From: [Phormidium] sp. LEGE 05292
Lineage (GTDB): Bacteria; Cyanobacteriota; Cyanobacteriia; Cyanobacteriales; Aerosakkonemataceae
Reading direction: 5' to 3'
Assembly (NCBI RefSeq): GCF_015207735.1
Contig: NZ_JADEWG010000027.1
Location: 1 to 60,667, forward strand
Length of the DNA: 60,667 bases
Numbering within the stretch: the first letter of the stretch is position 1; each line of letters begins with the position of its first letter. The notes under the pieces are model-generated. The model did not search any database and was not told the DNA's origin. It was given only the letters and a program-made list of their open reading frames with translations. Of the stretch, positions 27,713-37,955 are shown piece after piece. Both the position numbers and the translations under genes were made by a program.

Positions 27713-28063
27713 TCACACTAGCTCAATAATTGCCATTTCTGCGTTGTCGCCACGACGGTTTATGGTTCGCAGGATGCGAGTATAGCCACCTTGACGATTA
27801 CTGTAGCGTTCTCCGACTTGTTCAAATAAAGCGTGAACTAATTGTTTGTCGTAAAGGTAGCCCATTGCTTGACGACGGGCAGATAGGGAACCATCTTTGG
27901 CTAAAGTGATGATCCGATCGGCTTCCGATCGGATGGCTTTAGCTCTAGTAACGGTAGTTTCAATCCGACCATGACGTAACAATTGGGTTGTCAGTGCTCT
28001 TAAGAGCGCTTTTCGCTGGTCAGCTGGCTTACTTAGTTGTGGGATACGACGACCGTGACGCAT
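27713..28063 (-). CDS. rplQ: 50S ribosomal protein L17
   Basis: This 116-residue protein opens [20 protein letters not shown] and ends [14 protein letters not shown], both standard. It follows rpoA after a 110-bp gap filled by a repeat element, so the gap is longer than is usual for this pair. Confidence 0.97.
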   Translation of the reverse strand: MRHGRRIPQLSKPADQRKALLRALTTQLLRHGRIETTVTRAKAIRSEADRIITLAKDGSLSARRQAMGYLYDKQLVHALFEQVGERYSNRQGGYTRILRTINRRGDNAEMAIIELV

Positions 28064-28079
28064 AACATTTCCTTGTCTA

Positions 28080-28165
28080 TCTTGAAAAAGTTTTGAGTTT
28101 TGAGTTTTGAATTTTGAGTTTTGAATTAAATTAATAACTTAAAACTCATAACTCATAACTTAAAA
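28080..28165. repeat. TTTTGAG heptamer repeat with inverted arm (rplQ-rpoA gap)
   Basis: Units of TTTTGAG (28085-28122) are followed by oppositely oriented AACTCAT/AAACTCA units (28138-28165). The arms can form a stem in the rpoA-rplQ transcript. The same unit family occurs at 39517-39622 and 60553-60645. Confidence 0.7.
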
Positions 28166-28172
28166 CTATTTA

Positions 28173-29123
28173 TTAAGCGTTGGGTTTGGCAGATTTCTCT
28201 TTAGGCAAAGTGATCCCTAAGCGTTTTTGTAAAGCTTCGATCACTTCTTCGGCTGATTTCTGACCAAAGTTTTTGATTTCCAGTAAGTCTTCCTGGGTGT
28301 AATCCAGTAGGTCTGCTACTGAGTTAATTTGTGCCCGTTTTAAACAGTTATATGCCCGAACTGAGAGGTGCAATTCTTCGATCGGAATTTGGCTGGTCGG
28401 GTCTTGTTCGTCTGATGGTTCTGGTCCGATCGCATGAGTACTAATATCAGTTAGCGGTTGGAATAAATCCACCAACAGATTCGCCGCTTGCGACAGTGCC
28501 TCTTGGGGACTAATGCTGCCATTAGTCCAAATTTCCATCAATAGACGGTCTTTTTCTTGGGAACCATCAGCACGCACTTCTTCAACGCTGTAGTTTACCT
28601 TACGAACTGGCATAAATACTGCGTCGATTTGGAGGAAATCCAAAGCGGCGGATTCGTCATGTCCCCGGTCTACGGAACGATAACCCTTTCCGGTTTCCAT
28701 CCGAAACTCGATTTCTAATTTGGCTCCTGGTGCCAGTGTTGCGACATATTGACTGGGGTCTACTACCTCCACATCAGAAGGTAAGTCAAATTGCGATGCA
28801 ATCACTGTTCCGGGGCCTGTGGCCACTAAGCGACCTATTTGGGGCTGGGAGACATGACTTTTGAAGACTATTTCTTTCATGTTTAATAGAATCTCCAGCA
28901 CGTCTTCCCGCACTCCTGGAATTGTGGCAAACTCATGATTAACTCCGGCGATCCGGACGGCGGTGACGGCTGTTCCTGGTAAATTGGACAGTAGTACGCG
29001 CCTTAATGCGTTGCCAACAGTGGTTCCTTGACCTCTTTCCAGTGGCTCTAGGACAAATTTGCTGTATTGACCCCGATTTTTCTCAATGTTAGACTCGACA
29101 CATTCAATGTGAAACTGCGCCAC
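28173..29123 (-). CDS. rpoA: RNA polymerase alpha subunit
   Basis: This 316-residue protein has an N-terminal assembly domain (residues 1 to about 230, with PLERGQGTTVGNALRRVLLSNLPG) and a C-terminal DNA-binding domain (about 250-305, with LHLSVRAYNCLKRAQINSVADLL and NFGQKSAEEVIEAL), joined by a flexible linker. It lies between rpsK and rplQ as in most bacteria. A 175-bp gap upstream has a CTCACC..GGTGAG hairpin at 29224-29243. Confidence 0.98.
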   Translation of the reverse strand: MAQFHIECVESNIEKNRGQYSKFVLEPLERGQGTTVGNALRRVLLSNLPGTAVTAVRIAGVNHEFATIPGVREDVLEILLNMKEIVFKSHVSQPQIGRLVATGPGTVIASQFDLPSDVEVVDPSQYVATLAPGAKLEIEFRMETGKGYRSVDRGHDESAALDFLQIDAVFMPVRKVNYSVEEVRADGSQEKDRLLMEIWTNGSISPQEALSQAANLLVDLFQPLTDISTHAIGPEPSDEQDPTSQIPIEELHLSVRAYNCLKRAQINSVADLLDYTQEDLLEIKNFGQKSAEEVIEALQKRLGITLPKEKSAKPNA

Positions 29124-29298
29124 TTCGTCTCCCCCGTTCTTCCTAGATCCGTTGGCAGGCGGCTATTGCTGCCTACCCTTATTTACTTTTAGCTGAATGT
29201 CCAGATGCTTACCCAGCAAAATACTCACCCTTGTTAATGGTGAGAAGACCTGTATTCCTCTGCACACACTCTTTGAAAACAGTCCCTTGTCTCCTTGT

Positions 29299-29694
29299 CT
29301 ACACGCGGCGACGCTTTGGTGGGCGACAGCCGTTGTGAGGAATGGGAGTAATATCTCGAATCAGGGTAATTTCTAATCCAGCGCCTTGAAGTGCTCTAAT
29401 CGCGGTTTCCCGACCTGCGCCAGGTCCACTAACCATAACTTCGATTTGCCGCATTCCTTGATCGATCGCCCGTCTCGCCGCACCTTCAGCAGCTGTTTGA
29501 GCAGCAAAAGGAGTGCCCTTTTTCGCCCCCTTAAATCCGCTTGAACCTGCGGAAGCCCAAGAGATTACATCTCCATTCTGATCGCTGATGGTGACGATCG
29601 TATTGTTAAAAGTTGACTGAATGTAAGCTATACCATTAGGTACGTTACGCTTTTGCTTTTTCGTACCTGGTTTTCTTGTTGTTTGTCGCGCCAT
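29299..29694 (-). CDS. rpsK: 30S ribosomal protein S11
   Basis: This 131-residue platform protein has [34 protein letters not shown] and the tail GC.PPKRRRV, all characteristic. The N-terminus is basic and extended. It is transcribed after rpsM. Confidence 0.98.
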   Translation of the reverse strand: MARQTTRKPGTKKQKRNVPNGIAYIQSTFNNTIVTISDQNGDVISWASAGSSGFKGAKKGTPFAAQTAAEGAARRAIDQGMRQIEVMVSGPGAGRETAIRALQGAGLEITLIRDITPIPHNGCRPPKRRRV

Positions 29695-29775
29695 ATCGCT
29701 CTATCGCTGGGTTTTAACTTAACTTGTTGCTTGTAATATTCTGGGATTCTGTATAGGGTGATACTACCCAAATTC

Positions 29776-30159
29776 TTACTTCTTAGCTGGTGCTTTCTTC
29801 TTACCAGCCACAGTTAAACGTCTACCGCGACGAGTACGAGCGTTAGTACGGGTTCTTTGTCCCCGAACTGGCAAGCCGCTACGATGACGACGACCGCGAT
29901 AACTAGCAATATCAATCAGGCGCTTGATATTCATTGCTTCCCAGCGCCTGAGATCTCCTTCTACTTGATAGTTGCTTTCTACTGTGGCTCTCAGTGCTGC
30001 CACTTCAGCATCACTAAGGTCTTTCACACGAGTGTCGGGATTAATCTGGGTCTCAGCGAGAATTTCTTGAGACCTAGTTAATCCGATTCCATAAATGTAG
30101 GTCAGACCGATTTCTACCCGCTTATCACGCGGAAGGTCTACCCCGGCAATCCTAGCCAC
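29776..30159 (-). CDS. rpsM: 30S ribosomal protein S13
   Basis: This 127-residue head protein has [25 protein letters not shown] and [20 protein letters not shown], with a Lys-rich tail that touches P-site tRNA. The order rpmJ-rpsM-rpsK-rpoA-rplQ is the standard alpha operon without rpsD. Confidence 0.98.
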   Translation of the reverse strand: MARIAGVDLPRDKRVEIGLTYIYGIGLTRSQEILAETQINPDTRVKDLSDAEVAALRATVESNYQVEGDLRRWEAMNIKRLIDIASYRGRRHRSGLPVRGQRTRTNARTRRGRRLTVAGKKKAPAKK

Positions 30160-30240
30160 GCTTTCTTCCCCCTAATCTTTTGATGGTTGCTACAAAAGTT
30201 TTCTCGAACTAAAATGCTCTTAAATAGAGTCTGCTTTAGA

Positions 30241-30354
30241 TTAACCTTGGCGTTGTTTGTGCTTCGGGTTGGAGCAGATCACCATAACTCTACCGCGTCT
30301 ACGGATAACGCGGCATTTTTCACAAATTTTGCGAACTGATGCTCGAACTTTCAT
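30241..30354 (-). CDS. rpmJ: 50S ribosomal protein L36
   Basis: This 37-residue protein opens [15 protein letters not shown]. Zinc ligands Cys11, Cys14, Cys27 and His32 are all present, so this is the zinc-binding form, in contrast to the zinc-free L31 of the same cluster. It lies between infA and rpsM, as expected. Confidence 0.96.
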   Translation of the reverse strand: MKVRASVRKICEKCRVIRRRGRVMVICSNPKHKQRQG

Positions 30355-30472
30355 GCCTTTTTTGGGCTGGACTACAAACTAAATATTATATCATTTCCTA
30401 TTTTATTTGTCAGTCAATTAACGTCTAATTAGAGTTAACTAATTACTAATCAGAAGCTAAATCAATCTATTC

Positions 30473-30697
30473 TTACTTTTTACGTAAGCGATATGTAATC
30501 CGACCTTTTGTTAAGTCGTAGGGAGTTAGCTCTACTTTGACGCGATCGCCTGGTAAGATTTTGATGTAATTACGGCGAATCTTCCCGGAAATATGGGCTA
30601 AAACATTAAACCCATTATCCAGGTCTACCCTGAACATGGCATTAGGTAATGATTCAGTTACGGTTCCTTCCATCTCAATTAAGTCTTGTTTAGACAA
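30473..30697 (-). CDS. infA: Translation initiation factor IF-1
   Basis: This 74-residue protein is an S1-type OB fold: [33 protein letters not shown] and [20 protein letters not shown]. It binds the ribosomal A site during initiation. A 204-bp gap separates it from adk upstream and a 118-bp gap from rpmJ. Confidence 0.97.
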
Positions 30698-30901
30698 TTG
30701 TTTTTTTCCTCAACTCGACAATTTATTATGATTGAAACTGCTGCCAGATTATTTTTCCAGAGCGATAGAGTCAGAACCCTAGCACATTTTAACATAACTT
30801 ATCAAATTTCCTGGTCAATCCTCACCTGATGATACCAGGGATTTATTTTTGAATGGGTTGGTTAAGAACCCATTCAATTTATTAGGAAAAAATCATGGCT
30901 T

Positions 30902-31468
30902 TTAGCAATTCAAATCGACAGCTTTTTGCAAATCTTCTGTAACTTCTGCCATTGATTGATTACCTTGAACAGAGACAAGTAGCTGACGCTGGATATAGTA
31001 ATCAATTAAGGGTGCTGTTTGTTGGCGATAAACCTGTAAGCGATGACGAATGATTTCTTCGGTATCATCTGGTCTACCACGTTTCAACAACCGCTCAACG
31101 ATGATCTCATCTGGGACTTCTAGATCGATCACACGATCGCATTTTTGCTCTAATTTCTCCAGCAATTCATCCAAAAACTTTGCTTGAGACAGATTGCGAG
31201 GAAAACCGTCTAAAATCCAACCAGACTGGGTATCAGACTCAGACAACCTCTGGCCTACCATATCCAAAATAAGTTCATCTGGTACAAGTTCGCCCTTTTC
31301 CTGATATGACTTAGCTTGAGTACCCAAAGGAGTACCTAGAGCTACCTCATTGCGTAAAATTTCCCCTGTGGAAATATGGGGAACACTACATAACTCAGCC
31401 AGCTTATATGCTTGAGTTCCCTTACCAGCGCCCGGTGGTCCGAGAAAAATGAATCGCTTTACACTCAC
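30902..31468 (-). CDS. adk: Adenylate kinase
   Basis: This 188-residue enzyme converts ATP and AMP to two ADP. It has P-loop GPPGAGKGTQ, the AMP-binding STGEILR and DGFPRN, and a short LID region typical of the short form. It starts with GTG at 31468, which shares one base with the secY stop (TAGTG), so it is coupled to secY translation. Confidence 0.97.
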   Translation of the reverse strand: MSVKRFIFLGPPGAGKGTQAYKLAELCSVPHISTGEILRNEVALGTPLGTQAKSYQEKGELVPDELILDMVGQRLSESDTQSGWILDGFPRNLSQAKFLDELLEKLEQKCDRVIDLEVPDEIIVERLLKRGRPDDTEEIIRHRLQVYRQQTAPLIDYYIQRQLLVSVQGNQSMAEVTEDLQKAVDLNC

Positions 31469-32769
31469 TATTCTTTCACCATTCCTTCATATCGCTGAGA
31501 AATCACATAAGTCTGGATTTGTTTCGAGGTATCTATCGCCACACCAACCAGAATCAACAGAGAAGTTGCTCCCAACCCTCTAAAAGTTCCCACAGTAGCG
31601 CTTTCCACTGCTGTAGGTACAATTGCCACCACACCCAAGAAAACCGCACCCAAAAAAGTCAAGCGATTGAGTACTCTTTCCACATATTCGCTAGTAGCTT
31701 TACCAGGGCGAATACCCGGAATACTAGAACCCATTTTCTTAAGGTTTTGTGCCAAATCTACTGGGTTAACAATCAACGAAGAGTAGAAATAGCTAAAGAA
31801 AAGAATCAATACCAAATAAGTAATCACATAAACTGGACTACTAGGATTGAGATAAGTCGCTGCTATTCTATTTAAAGTTTCATTTTGGACAAAGTTTCCC
31901 AAAGAAGCAGGTAAAAATAGTACAGCAGAGGCAAAGATAATTGGCATTACTCCGCCTTGATTCAAGCGCAAAGGCAAGTAACTGCTTTTTTCTAAATACA
32001 ATTTGCGTCCTACTTGGCGGCGTGCAGAAATAATGGGAATCCGGCGACTACCTTCTTGGACAAAAACAATCCCGACAATCATCACCAAAAATACAACCAA
32101 GAGAATAATTACCTTACCGATAATTTCTCTACCACCTGTCTGAGCTAAATCAATAGTAGCGGCGAAAGACTTTGGTACAACTGCAACAATATTTAGAAAA
32201 ATCAGCAAAGAAGCTCCATTACCAAGTCCACGCTCTGTAATCAGTTCGGAAACCCACATCACAAACATAGAGCCTGCGGTGAGAGCGATGACTGTTTTGG
32301 CATAGAACCAAACTCCGGCATTGCCTGCTTCTGCAAACGGGCTGACCCAAATAGAAATGCCGATACTTTGAATTACAGCCCATACTACAGCTACATAGCG
32401 TGTCCACTGGGAAATTTTCCTGCGACCTGCTTCCCCCTCATTTTTCTGGAGATTTTCTAAAGTAGGGAGGGCGGCGGTGAGTAGCTGCATAATAATCGAA
32501 GCATTAATGAAAGGCAGAATACCCAAAGCAAAAATGCCCAAAGCAACGATACCGCCTCCAGAGAAGAGATCCAACAATCCAACTAAGGGGCTGCCTTGCA
32601 CTTGCGCTCTAAACGCTTCTCGATTAATTCCTGGTACTGGTAAGAAAACGCCCAATCTCACCAAAATTAACAGCCCTAGAGTGACGAGCAGCCTACCGCG
32701 AAGTCCAGCTGCTTGGGCCATTTGAGCGAATGTCTCCTGAGCCGTGGGAGCTTTTTCTCGACTGATCAT
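31468..32769 (-). CDS. secY: Preprotein translocase subunit SecY
   Basis: This 433-residue channel subunit has ten hydrophobic segments, with LGILPFINASIIMQLL, VFVQEGSRRIPI and the cytoplasmic loop FSYFYSS.IVNPVDLAQNLKKMG. It forms the protein-conducting channel of the plasma and thylakoid membranes. It lies between rplO and adk, the normal spc-operon place. Confidence 0.98.
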   Translation of the reverse strand: MISREKAPTAQETFAQMAQAAGLRGRLLVTLGLLILVRLGVFLPVPGINREAFRAQVQGSPLVGLLDLFSGGGIVALGIFALGILPFINASIIMQLLTAALPTLENLQKNEGEAGRRKISQWTRYVAVVWAVIQSIGISIWVSPFAEAGNAGVWFYAKTVIALTAGSMFVMWVSELITERGLGNGASLLIFLNIVAVVPKSFAATIDLAQTGGREIIGKVIILLVVFLVMIVGIVFVQEGSRRIPIISARRQVGRKLYLEKSSYLPLRLNQGGVMPIIFASAVLFLPASLGNFVQNETLNRIAATYLNPSSPVYVITYLVLILFFSYFYSSLIVNPVDLAQNLKKMGSSIPGIRPGKATSEYVERVLNRLTFLGAVFLGVVAIVPTAVESATVGTFRGLGATSLLILVGVAIDTSKQIQTYVISQRYEGMVKE

Positions 32770-32840
32770 AATTTCTGGTTTACCTCTTGGCGTTCACCTA
32801 GCGTGTGACGAGCATCGTAATCCTGGCAATAACTTTTAGG

Positions 32841-33299
32841 TTAACCTCTGGTTTTCTCTTCTACTTCACAAGTGCCGCCTGCGGCTTCTATTTTGCTGCG
32901 GGCTCCAGCTGTAAAAGCTGCGGCTTTAACTCGCAAAGGTGTGCTTAACTCTCCATCTCCCAAGAGTTTCAGTGGCCCATTGTTAGCTGTGACAATGCCA
33001 GCTGACATGAGCGAATCCAGGGTTACTTCAGTATTAGCTGGGAGGGATGCCAGTTTACTTACATTGATCGTAGTGTACTGGCGAGGATTAATTACCGTAA
33101 AGTGCTTTAACTTGGGTAAACGACGATACAGTGGTTGTTGTCCACCTTCAAATCCGGGTCTAGTGCTGCCACCAGAACGAGCTTTTTGACCGCGCATCCC
33201 TTTACCAGCGCTAGCACCTTGTCCAGCAGAAATACCCCGACCTAGACGGCGGCGGCGTTTTTTAGAGCCTTCTTTAGGCAGAGCGTCATTGAGTCTCAT
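32841..33299 (-). CDS. rplO: 50S ribosomal protein L15
   Basis: This 152-residue protein has the N-terminal basic stretch [27 protein letters not shown] and the C-terminal domain with [20 protein letters not shown]. It follows rpsE directly; rpmD (L30) is absent between them, as in cyanobacteria generally. A repeat element fills the 142-bp gap to rpsE. Confidence 0.97.
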   Translation of the reverse strand: MRLNDALPKEGSKKRRRRLGRGISAGQGASAGKGMRGQKARSGGSTRPGFEGGQQPLYRRLPKLKHFTVINPRQYTTINVSKLASLPANTEVTLDSLMSAGIVTANNGPLKLLGDGELSTPLRVKAAAFTAGARSKIEAAGGTCEVEEKTRG

Positions 33300-33317
33300 A
33301 GTCTTTTTTCCTTAGTT

Positions 33318-33441
33318 CTTTAGTCATTTGTCATTTGTCATTGGTCATTTGTTATTTGTCATTTGTCATTTGTGGAAATTTCATTTAAATACTTGAATTT
33401 CTTTCTCTTAATTCCAATGACTAATGACTAATGACCAATGA
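33318..33441. repeat. TTTGTCATT repeat element, copy between rplO and rpsE
   Basis: Direct units of TTTGTCATT (33320-33375), a middle part containing GGAAATTTCATTTAAATACT and TGAATTTCTT, and an inverted arm of AATGACT/AATGACC units (33414-33441). The middle is clearly related to that of the copy at 33988-34103, so these are two members of one roughly 120-bp element family. The inverted arm ends at the rpsE stop codon. Confidence 0.8.
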
Positions 33442-33972
33442 CTATCCGAATATATTTTCTAGTGGAACTCCCCGGTCTTCGGCTACTTCGTTGAAGGTTC
33501 TCAGAGTTTCCAGGGCGTTAACGGTAGCTCTGGCATTATTCAGCGGGTTGCTGGAGCCTAGTTGTTTGGCAAGAATGTTGCGGACTCCGGCTAATTCCAA
33601 TACTGTACGAACCGCGCCACCCGCGATTACACCTGTACCTGGGGCTGCTGGACGCATGAGAACTTTGGCTCCGCCTCCTTTGCCTTTAACTGGGTGAGGA
33701 ATAGAACTGGACTTAGTGAGGGGAATATCAACTAAGTGTTTTTTGCCATCAGCAACGCCTTTTCTGACTGCGCCGATGACATCGCTGGCTTTGCCAACTC
33801 CGACTCCGACTTGACCACGTTCGTTGCCTACGACTACGATCGCACGGAAGCTAAGTTTTTTCCCACCTTTAACTACTTTGCTGACCCTACGGATTTGAAT
33901 CACCCGTTCTTGCCAGGTGGTTTCTTTTTCCTTAGTACGGCTGCTTTTTTTACCGCGACCTTTCTCCGCCAT
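33442..33972 (-). CDS. rpsE: 30S ribosomal protein S5
   Basis: This 176-residue protein has an N-terminal double-stranded RNA-binding-like domain ([39 protein letters not shown]) and a C-terminal domain with [29 protein letters not shown]. The basic N-terminal extension is longer than in E. coli, as is usual in cyanobacteria. Repeat elements lie on both sides. Confidence 0.97.
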   Translation of the reverse strand: MAEKGRGKKSSRTKEKETTWQERVIQIRRVSKVVKGGKKLSFRAIVVVGNERGQVGVGVGKASDVIGAVRKGVADGKKHLVDIPLTKSSSIPHPVKGKGGGAKVLMRPAAPGTGVIAGGAVRTVLELAGVRNILAKQLGSSNPLNNARATVNALETLRTFNEVAEDRGVPLENIFG

Positions 33973-33987
33973 AATTTTTTTCCTTGA

Positions 33988-34103
33988 TTATTTGTCATTT
34001 GTCATTTGTCATTTGTCATTTGTCATTTGTCATTTGTGAGAAATTTCAAATACTTGAATTTCTATTGCTTAATTCCAATGACCAATGACTGATGACTAAT
34101 GAC
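33988..34103. repeat. TTTGTCATT repeat element, copy between rpsE and rplR
   Basis: Six direct TTTGTCA units (33990-34037), a middle AT-rich part with the imperfect palindrome GAAATTTCAAATACTTGAAT, and an inverted arm of AATGACC/AATGACT units (34076-34103). The arms can fold into a hairpin of more than 25 bp with mismatches. Confidence 0.8.
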
Positions 34104-34105
34104 AA

Positions 34106-34468
34106 TTAAAAATCTAGTCCAGCTTCCCGGGCTGCTTCAGCCAGTGCTTTAATCCGACCATGATACAGATTACCGCCCCGATCGAAGACAACTTTTTGAA
34201 TGCCTTTTTCTAGAGAACGTTGGGCGATTAATTTACCTACTTCGGTAGAAGCTGCACAGGTAGATTTGGAATCCAAGCTTTCTCTTAAGGATGGTTCCAC
34301 TGTAGAAGCAGCAACTAAGGTGTGATGTTGAGTATCGTCGATGACTTGAGCATAAATATGCTCGTGGGAACGAAATACTGCCAACCGGGGACGTTCTGCT
34401 GTACCAAAAACCTTGCGGCGAATCCGGCGATGGCGATTTTCTTTTGATTCTCTGCGAGTGAGCTTCAT
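34106..34468 (-). CDS. rplR: 50S ribosomal protein L18
   Basis: This 120-residue protein binds 5S rRNA. It has [38 protein letters not shown] and the ending [23 protein letters not shown]. Its ATG overlaps the rplF stop codon (ATGA), so the two are coupled. Confidence 0.97.
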   Translation of the reverse strand: MKLTRRESKENRHRRIRRKVFGTAERPRLAVFRSHEHIYAQVIDDTQHHTLVAASTVEPSLRESLDSKSTCAASTEVGKLIAQRSLEKGIQKVVFDRGGNLYHGRIKALAEAAREAGLDF

Positions 34469-35013
34469 TTCTTCCCTGCCTTACCAGCTTTACCTGCTTT
34501 GCGTCTTACTACTTCTCCGGCATAGCGAATGCCTTTGCCTTTGTAAACTTCTGGTGGGCGGACGGCACGAATTCTTGCTGCCAGATTACCCACTTGTTCT
34601 TTGTCGATGCCACTAACTGTGACGTTTACGTTGCCTTCCACTGCCATTTGGATGCCCGGTGGTGGTTCAATCTTTACTTCGTGGCTGTAGCCGACAACCA
34701 AAACTAAATTGCCTGCGTCTACTCTGGCCCGATAACCAACCCCTTGAATTTCTAAACGGCGCTGAAATCCATTGGAAACACCTTCTACCATGTTGGCGAC
34801 TAAGGTGCGAGATAATCCGTGTAGCTGACGGAGAACACGGGATTCGTTTTCCCGAAGAACGTTTAAGGTTTCTCCCTCTTGTTGGACAATGATTCCTTGG
34901 GGCAAAACTCTAGATAATTCTCCTTTTGGCCCTTTGACGGCAATTTTTTGGTCTTCAATTGCCACTGTTACCTTATTAGGTAAATTAATAGGACGCTTTC
35001 CAATCCGAGACAT
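34465..35013 (-). CDS. rplF: 50S ribosomal protein L6
   Basis: This 182-residue protein has two similar domains: MSRIGK.PI.LP..V.V.I and the C-terminal [20 protein letters not shown] signature. It overlaps rplR by four bases and is separated from rpsH by 139 bp that hold a repeat element. Confidence 0.97.
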   Translation of the reverse strand: MSRIGKRPINLPNKVTVAIEDQKIAVKGPKGELSRVLPQGIIVQQEGETLNVLRENESRVLRQLHGLSRTLVANMVEGVSNGFQRRLEIQGVGYRARVDAGNLVLVVGYSHEVKIEPPPGIQMAVEGNVNVTVSGIDKEQVGNLAARIRAVRPPEVYKGKGIRYAGEVVRRKAGKAGKAGKK

Positions 35014-35029
35014 GACAAATCTTTCCTCT

Positions 35030-35146
35030 GTTATTTATCACTTGCCATTTGTCATTTGTCATTTGTCATTTGTATAAGTTCTATATAACTAGTCGGGAAA
35101 GCCAATCTCAGTTAACTAATAACTAATGACCAATGACTAATGAAAA
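35030..35146. repeat. TTTGTCATT repeat element between rplF and rpsH
   Basis: Direct TTTGTCA units (35045-35072), a different middle part (ATAAGTTCTATATAACTAGT) and an inverted arm of AATGACC/AATGACT units (35117-35147). It is the same arm design as the copies at 33318 and 33988, but with an unrelated centre. Confidence 0.75.
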
Positions 35147-35152
35147 TGACTA

Positions 35153-35554
35153 CTACCAGACATAGCAAAGTACCTCTCCACCTACATTCTGGCGGCGGGC
35201 TTCTCGATCGGTCATAATTCCACTAGAAGTAGAAATGATCGCAATCCCAATTCCACCCAAAACTCTTGGTAAATCTTTACGATTCGAGTAAACTCGCAAC
35301 CCTGGCTTACTAACTCTTTTGAGTGCAGTAATAATCGGTTGGCGATTTTTTCCCTTATATTTCAAAGAAATTACCAGATGTTTTTTTACGCCTTCGCCAT
35401 CTTCAACAAACTCACCAATAAATCCTTCTTGTTGTAGAACTCTGGCTATTGAGCGAGTCATTCTTGTTGCGGGAACCATCGTTGTTTGATGCCGCGCTAA
35501 GTTTGCGTTGCGGATGCGCGTCAGCATATCTGCAATTGTGTCATTTACCGCCAT
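35153..35554 (-). CDS. rpsH: 30S ribosomal protein S8
   Basis: The start is ATG at 35554 ([17 protein letters not shown], 133 residues), preceded by AGGAGGAAAAG; the open frame upstream overlaps rplE and is not translated in this frame. The C-terminal signature [14 protein letters not shown]...GGEVLCYVW is present. S8 binds 16S rRNA and in many bacteria represses this operon. Confidence 0.97.
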   Translation of the reverse strand: MAVNDTIADMLTRIRNANLARHQTTMVPATRMTRSIARVLQQEGFIGEFVEDGEGVKKHLVISLKYKGKNRQPIITALKRVSKPGLRVYSNRKDLPRVLGGIGIAIISTSSGIMTDREARRQNVGGEVLCYVW

Positions 35555-35564
35555 CTTTTCCTCC

Positions 35565-36110
35565 TTATTGATCGCGGAAAGGCATCCCAAAAGCCTTGAG
35601 TAAGGCGCGGCCTTCTTCGTCGGTTTTGGCTGTAGTAATAATGGAGATGTCCATCCCACGAATTTGGTCGATTCTGTCGTATTCGATTTCGGGAAATATC
35701 AGTTGTTCTCTTACGCCTAAGCTGTAGTTACCACGACCATCGAAGCTTTTAGGGCTGATTCCCCGAAAGTCTCTAATCCGGGGTAGTGCTAGGTTGATTA
35801 GTCGATCGAGAAAAGCATACATTCGATCGCCCCGCAAAGTCACCATAATACCCACTGGCATTCCTTCACGGATTTTAAAGCCTGCGATCGCCTTTTTCGC
35901 TCTAGTCACCACTGGTTTTTGACCAGCAATTAAACCAATTTCAGTCAGGGAAGATTCCAGGGCTTTAGCATTTGTAGCTGCTTCTCCTAAACCTCGGTTC
36001 AGGGTCACTTTAATGATCTTCGGTACCTGATGAATATTCGTGTAATTGAATTGTTCCTTGAGTTTAGGAACAATTGTTTCTTGATAGGTGGTTTTTAGTC
36101 TTTGTGCCAT
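35565..36110 (-). CDS. rplE: 50S ribosomal protein L5
   Basis: This 181-residue 5S rRNA-binding protein has [37 protein letters not shown] and FPEIEYD.ID.IRGMDI.I.TTA.TDEE. It is followed after 10 bp by rpsH; rpsN (S14), found here in many bacteria, is absent as in other cyanobacteria. Confidence 0.98.
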   Translation of the reverse strand: MAQRLKTTYQETIVPKLKEQFNYTNIHQVPKIIKVTLNRGLGEAATNAKALESSLTEIGLIAGQKPVVTRAKKAIAGFKIREGMPVGIMVTLRGDRMYAFLDRLINLALPRIRDFRGISPKSFDGRGNYSLGVREQLIFPEIEYDRIDQIRGMDISIITTAKTDEEGRALLKAFGMPFRDQ

Positions 36111-36147
36111 TTGTTTTCCCTGTTTTTCCTGGGCTTGGTCAGGAAAT

Positions 36148-36200
36148 TTTAGATTTTAGATTTTAGATTTTAGATTTAGGGATTTTGGATTAATTTTAGT
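36148..36200. repeat. TTTAGAT heptamer repeat between rplE and rplX
   Basis: Four to five direct ATTTTAG/TTTAGAT units occupy 36150-36180. Other copies are at 9553-9580 and 38716-38785. Only the last has a clear inverted arm. Confidence 0.65.
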
Positions 36201-36262
36201 CATTCCGACAAATCAAATAATCAATCCTGTTCATCAAGTAAATCCTTAAATCCTGATCCTGG

Positions 36263-36616
36263 TTATTTGTCGAGAATTTCCCCAGTTTTTTTCAACATTC
36301 GCACCTTTTTTCCAGCATCATTAAAGGTATAGCAAATGCGACTAGCGACATTTTGTTTGCTGGAATAGTGCATAACATTAGAACTGTGAATCGGTGCTTC
36401 AAAAGTAATGATGCGACCTGATTCACCTTCTTGTTGTGGTTTAACGTGCTTAGTTCTGATGTTGACACCTTGAACTACCACTTGACTTTCTTCAGGTATT
36501 GCCCGAATAATTTCTCCGACTTTGCCTTTATCTTTGCCAGAGATTACTTGCACGGTGTCGCCTTTTTTGACGTGCAATTTAGTTCGCACTTTTTGAGCTT
36601 TTTTACTTTGAGCCAT
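36263..36616 (-). CDS. rplX: 50S ribosomal protein L24
   Basis: This 117-residue assembly-initiating protein has the KOW motif in [20 protein letters not shown]. It overlaps rplN by one base (TAATG). A 152-bp gap with a TTTAGAT repeat array separates it from rplE. Confidence 0.96.
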   Translation of the reverse strand: MAQSKKAQKVRTKLHVKKGDTVQVISGKDKGKVGEIIRAIPEESQVVVQGVNIRTKHVKPQQEGESGRIITFEAPIHSSNVMHYSSKQNVASRICYTFNDAGKKVRMLKKTGEILDK

Positions 36617-36984
36617 TACAGCACCTCCGGGGCGAGGGAAACTATTTTGGTGTAGTTTTTGTCACGCAGTTCCCGGGCGACAGGACCGAAAACGCGAGTG
36701 CCTTTGGGGTTGCCATCGGCGTTGATGATTACGGCGGCGTTATCGTCGAAACGAATGCTCATGCCGCTTTCACGCCGCATAGCTTTTCTGGTACGGACGA
36801 TAACTGCGCGAACTACATCTGATTTTTTTACTGCCATGTTGGGGATTGCGTCTTTAACGACGGCGATAATCACATCACCCACATGACCATAGCGGCTGTT
36901 TCCGGCACCTAAAACCCGGATACACATTAATCTTTTGGCACCGCTATTATCAGCAACGTTGAGGTAAGTTTGGGGTTGAATCAC
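36616..36984 (-). CDS. rplN: 50S ribosomal protein L14
   Basis: This 122-residue protein has [24 protein letters not shown] and the ending [24 protein letters not shown]. It is the ribosomal binding site of RsfS, whose gene is at 10208-10639. It lies between rpsQ and rplX. Confidence 0.98.
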   Translation of the reverse strand: MIQPQTYLNVADNSGAKRLMCIRVLGAGNSRYGHVGDVIIAVVKDAIPNMAVKKSDVVRAVIVRTRKAMRRESGMSIRFDDNAAVIINADGNPKGTRVFGPVARELRDKNYTKIVSLAPEVL

Positions 36985-37042
36985 GGTATTACTCGCTTTA
37001 ATTGTAATTGGTGATTAAAAGGGTAATTTTGTCACCGATTAC

Positions 37043-37288
37043 TTACTGTTTAGTGGTGAGAATTTCGGCAACTTCCCAGCGTTTGGTACGGCTTAAAGGA
37101 CGAGTTTCCCGGATGCGAACGCGATCGCCTTGGTTACACTTATTTTCCTCATCATGGGCTTTATATTTTTTGGTTCGCACCACGATTTTGCCGTATTTGG
37201 TGTGAGGCGAGCGGTTTTCGATCGCCACCACCACCGTTTTATCCATTTTGTTACTAACGACTAATCCGACTCTTTCTTTAACAGCCAT
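37043..37288 (-). CDS. rpsQ: 30S ribosomal protein S17
   Basis: This 81-residue OB-fold protein has [22 protein letters not shown] and the signature GD.VRI.ETRPLS.TKRW.V.EI. It begins 6 bp after rpmC. Confidence 0.97.
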   Translation of the reverse strand: MAVKERVGLVVSNKMDKTVVVAIENRSPHTKYGKIVVRTKKYKAHDEENKCNQGDRVRIRETRPLSRTKRWEVAEILTTKQ

Positions 37289-37294
37289 TGCTCT

Positions 37295-37528
37295 CTACTC
37301 CTGTTCTGCTTCTGGTTGCCCTTGAGCAGCTGCTTTTTGACGTTCGCCTTCCAGCATTAATAATTGAGCTAAACGATGTTTAGCGTGTTTAAACTGGTGT
37401 GACTTTTCCAACCGTCCAGTTGCTTTTTGTAAGCGCAACTTGAACAATTGTTGTTTAATTTCGAGAATTTCCTTGGCTAATTCAGCGTCGGTCAAGTCTC
37501 TGGCTTCAGAAATCTTCGGTAGAGGCAT
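37295..37528 (-). CDS. rpmC: 50S ribosomal protein L29
   Basis: This 77-residue two-helix protein at the exit tunnel has [24 protein letters not shown] and ...[13 protein letters not shown]. It is 2 bp downstream of rplP and 6 bp upstream of rpsQ. Confidence 0.96.
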   Translation of the reverse strand: MPLPKISEARDLTDAELAKEILEIKQQLFKLRLQKATGRLEKSHQFKHAKHRLAQLLMLEGERQKAAAQGQPEAEQE

Positions 37529-37530
37529 CT

Positions 37531-37950
37531 TTACACCTGCTCCTCAGAACGCACGACAAATTTGGTTTTAATTGGCAATTTATTAGCAGCCAAACGCATA
37601 GCTTCACGGGCGGTTTCTTCAGGTACGCCTGTGATTTCAAACATGATTCTTCCGGGCTTTACTACAGCTACCCAAAACTCAGGAGCACCTTTACCAGAAC
37701 CCATCCGGGTTTCTGCGGGGCGCATAGTTACGGGTTTGTCTGGGAAAATCCGAATCCAGATTTTGCCACCCCGACGGATGTAGCGGGTCATAGCACGACG
37801 GCTAGCCTCGATTTGCCGGGAGGTGATCCAAGCTGGTTCTAGGGCTTGCAGGCCAAAATCACCGAAGTTAAGGTCACTGCCCCGATAAGCCAAGCCTGTC
37901 ATCCGCCCGCGTTGTTGTTTGCGGAATTTTGTTCTTTTAGGACTTAACAT
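37531..37950 (-). CDS. rplP: 50S ribosomal protein L16
   Basis: This 139-residue protein opens [17 protein letters not shown] and has [41 protein letters not shown], complete and standard. It starts 5 bp after rpsC. Confidence 0.98.
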   Translation of the reverse strand: MLSPKRTKFRKQQRGRMTGLAYRGSDLNFGDFGLQALEPAWITSRQIEASRRAMTRYIRRGGKIWIRIFPDKPVTMRPAETRMGSGKGAPEFWVAVVKPGRIMFEITGVPEETAREAMRLAANKLPIKTKFVVRSEEQV

Positions 37951-37955
37951 ACTCT

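Noticed and set aside
33318-34103. CRISPR-like arrays
   Set aside because: The TTTGTCATT units are contiguous without unique spacers of constant length, and no cas gene is present.
35555-35659. Extended N-terminus of S8 overlapping rplE
   Set aside because: The family begins [11 protein letters not shown], and AGGAGGA lies just before that ATG.
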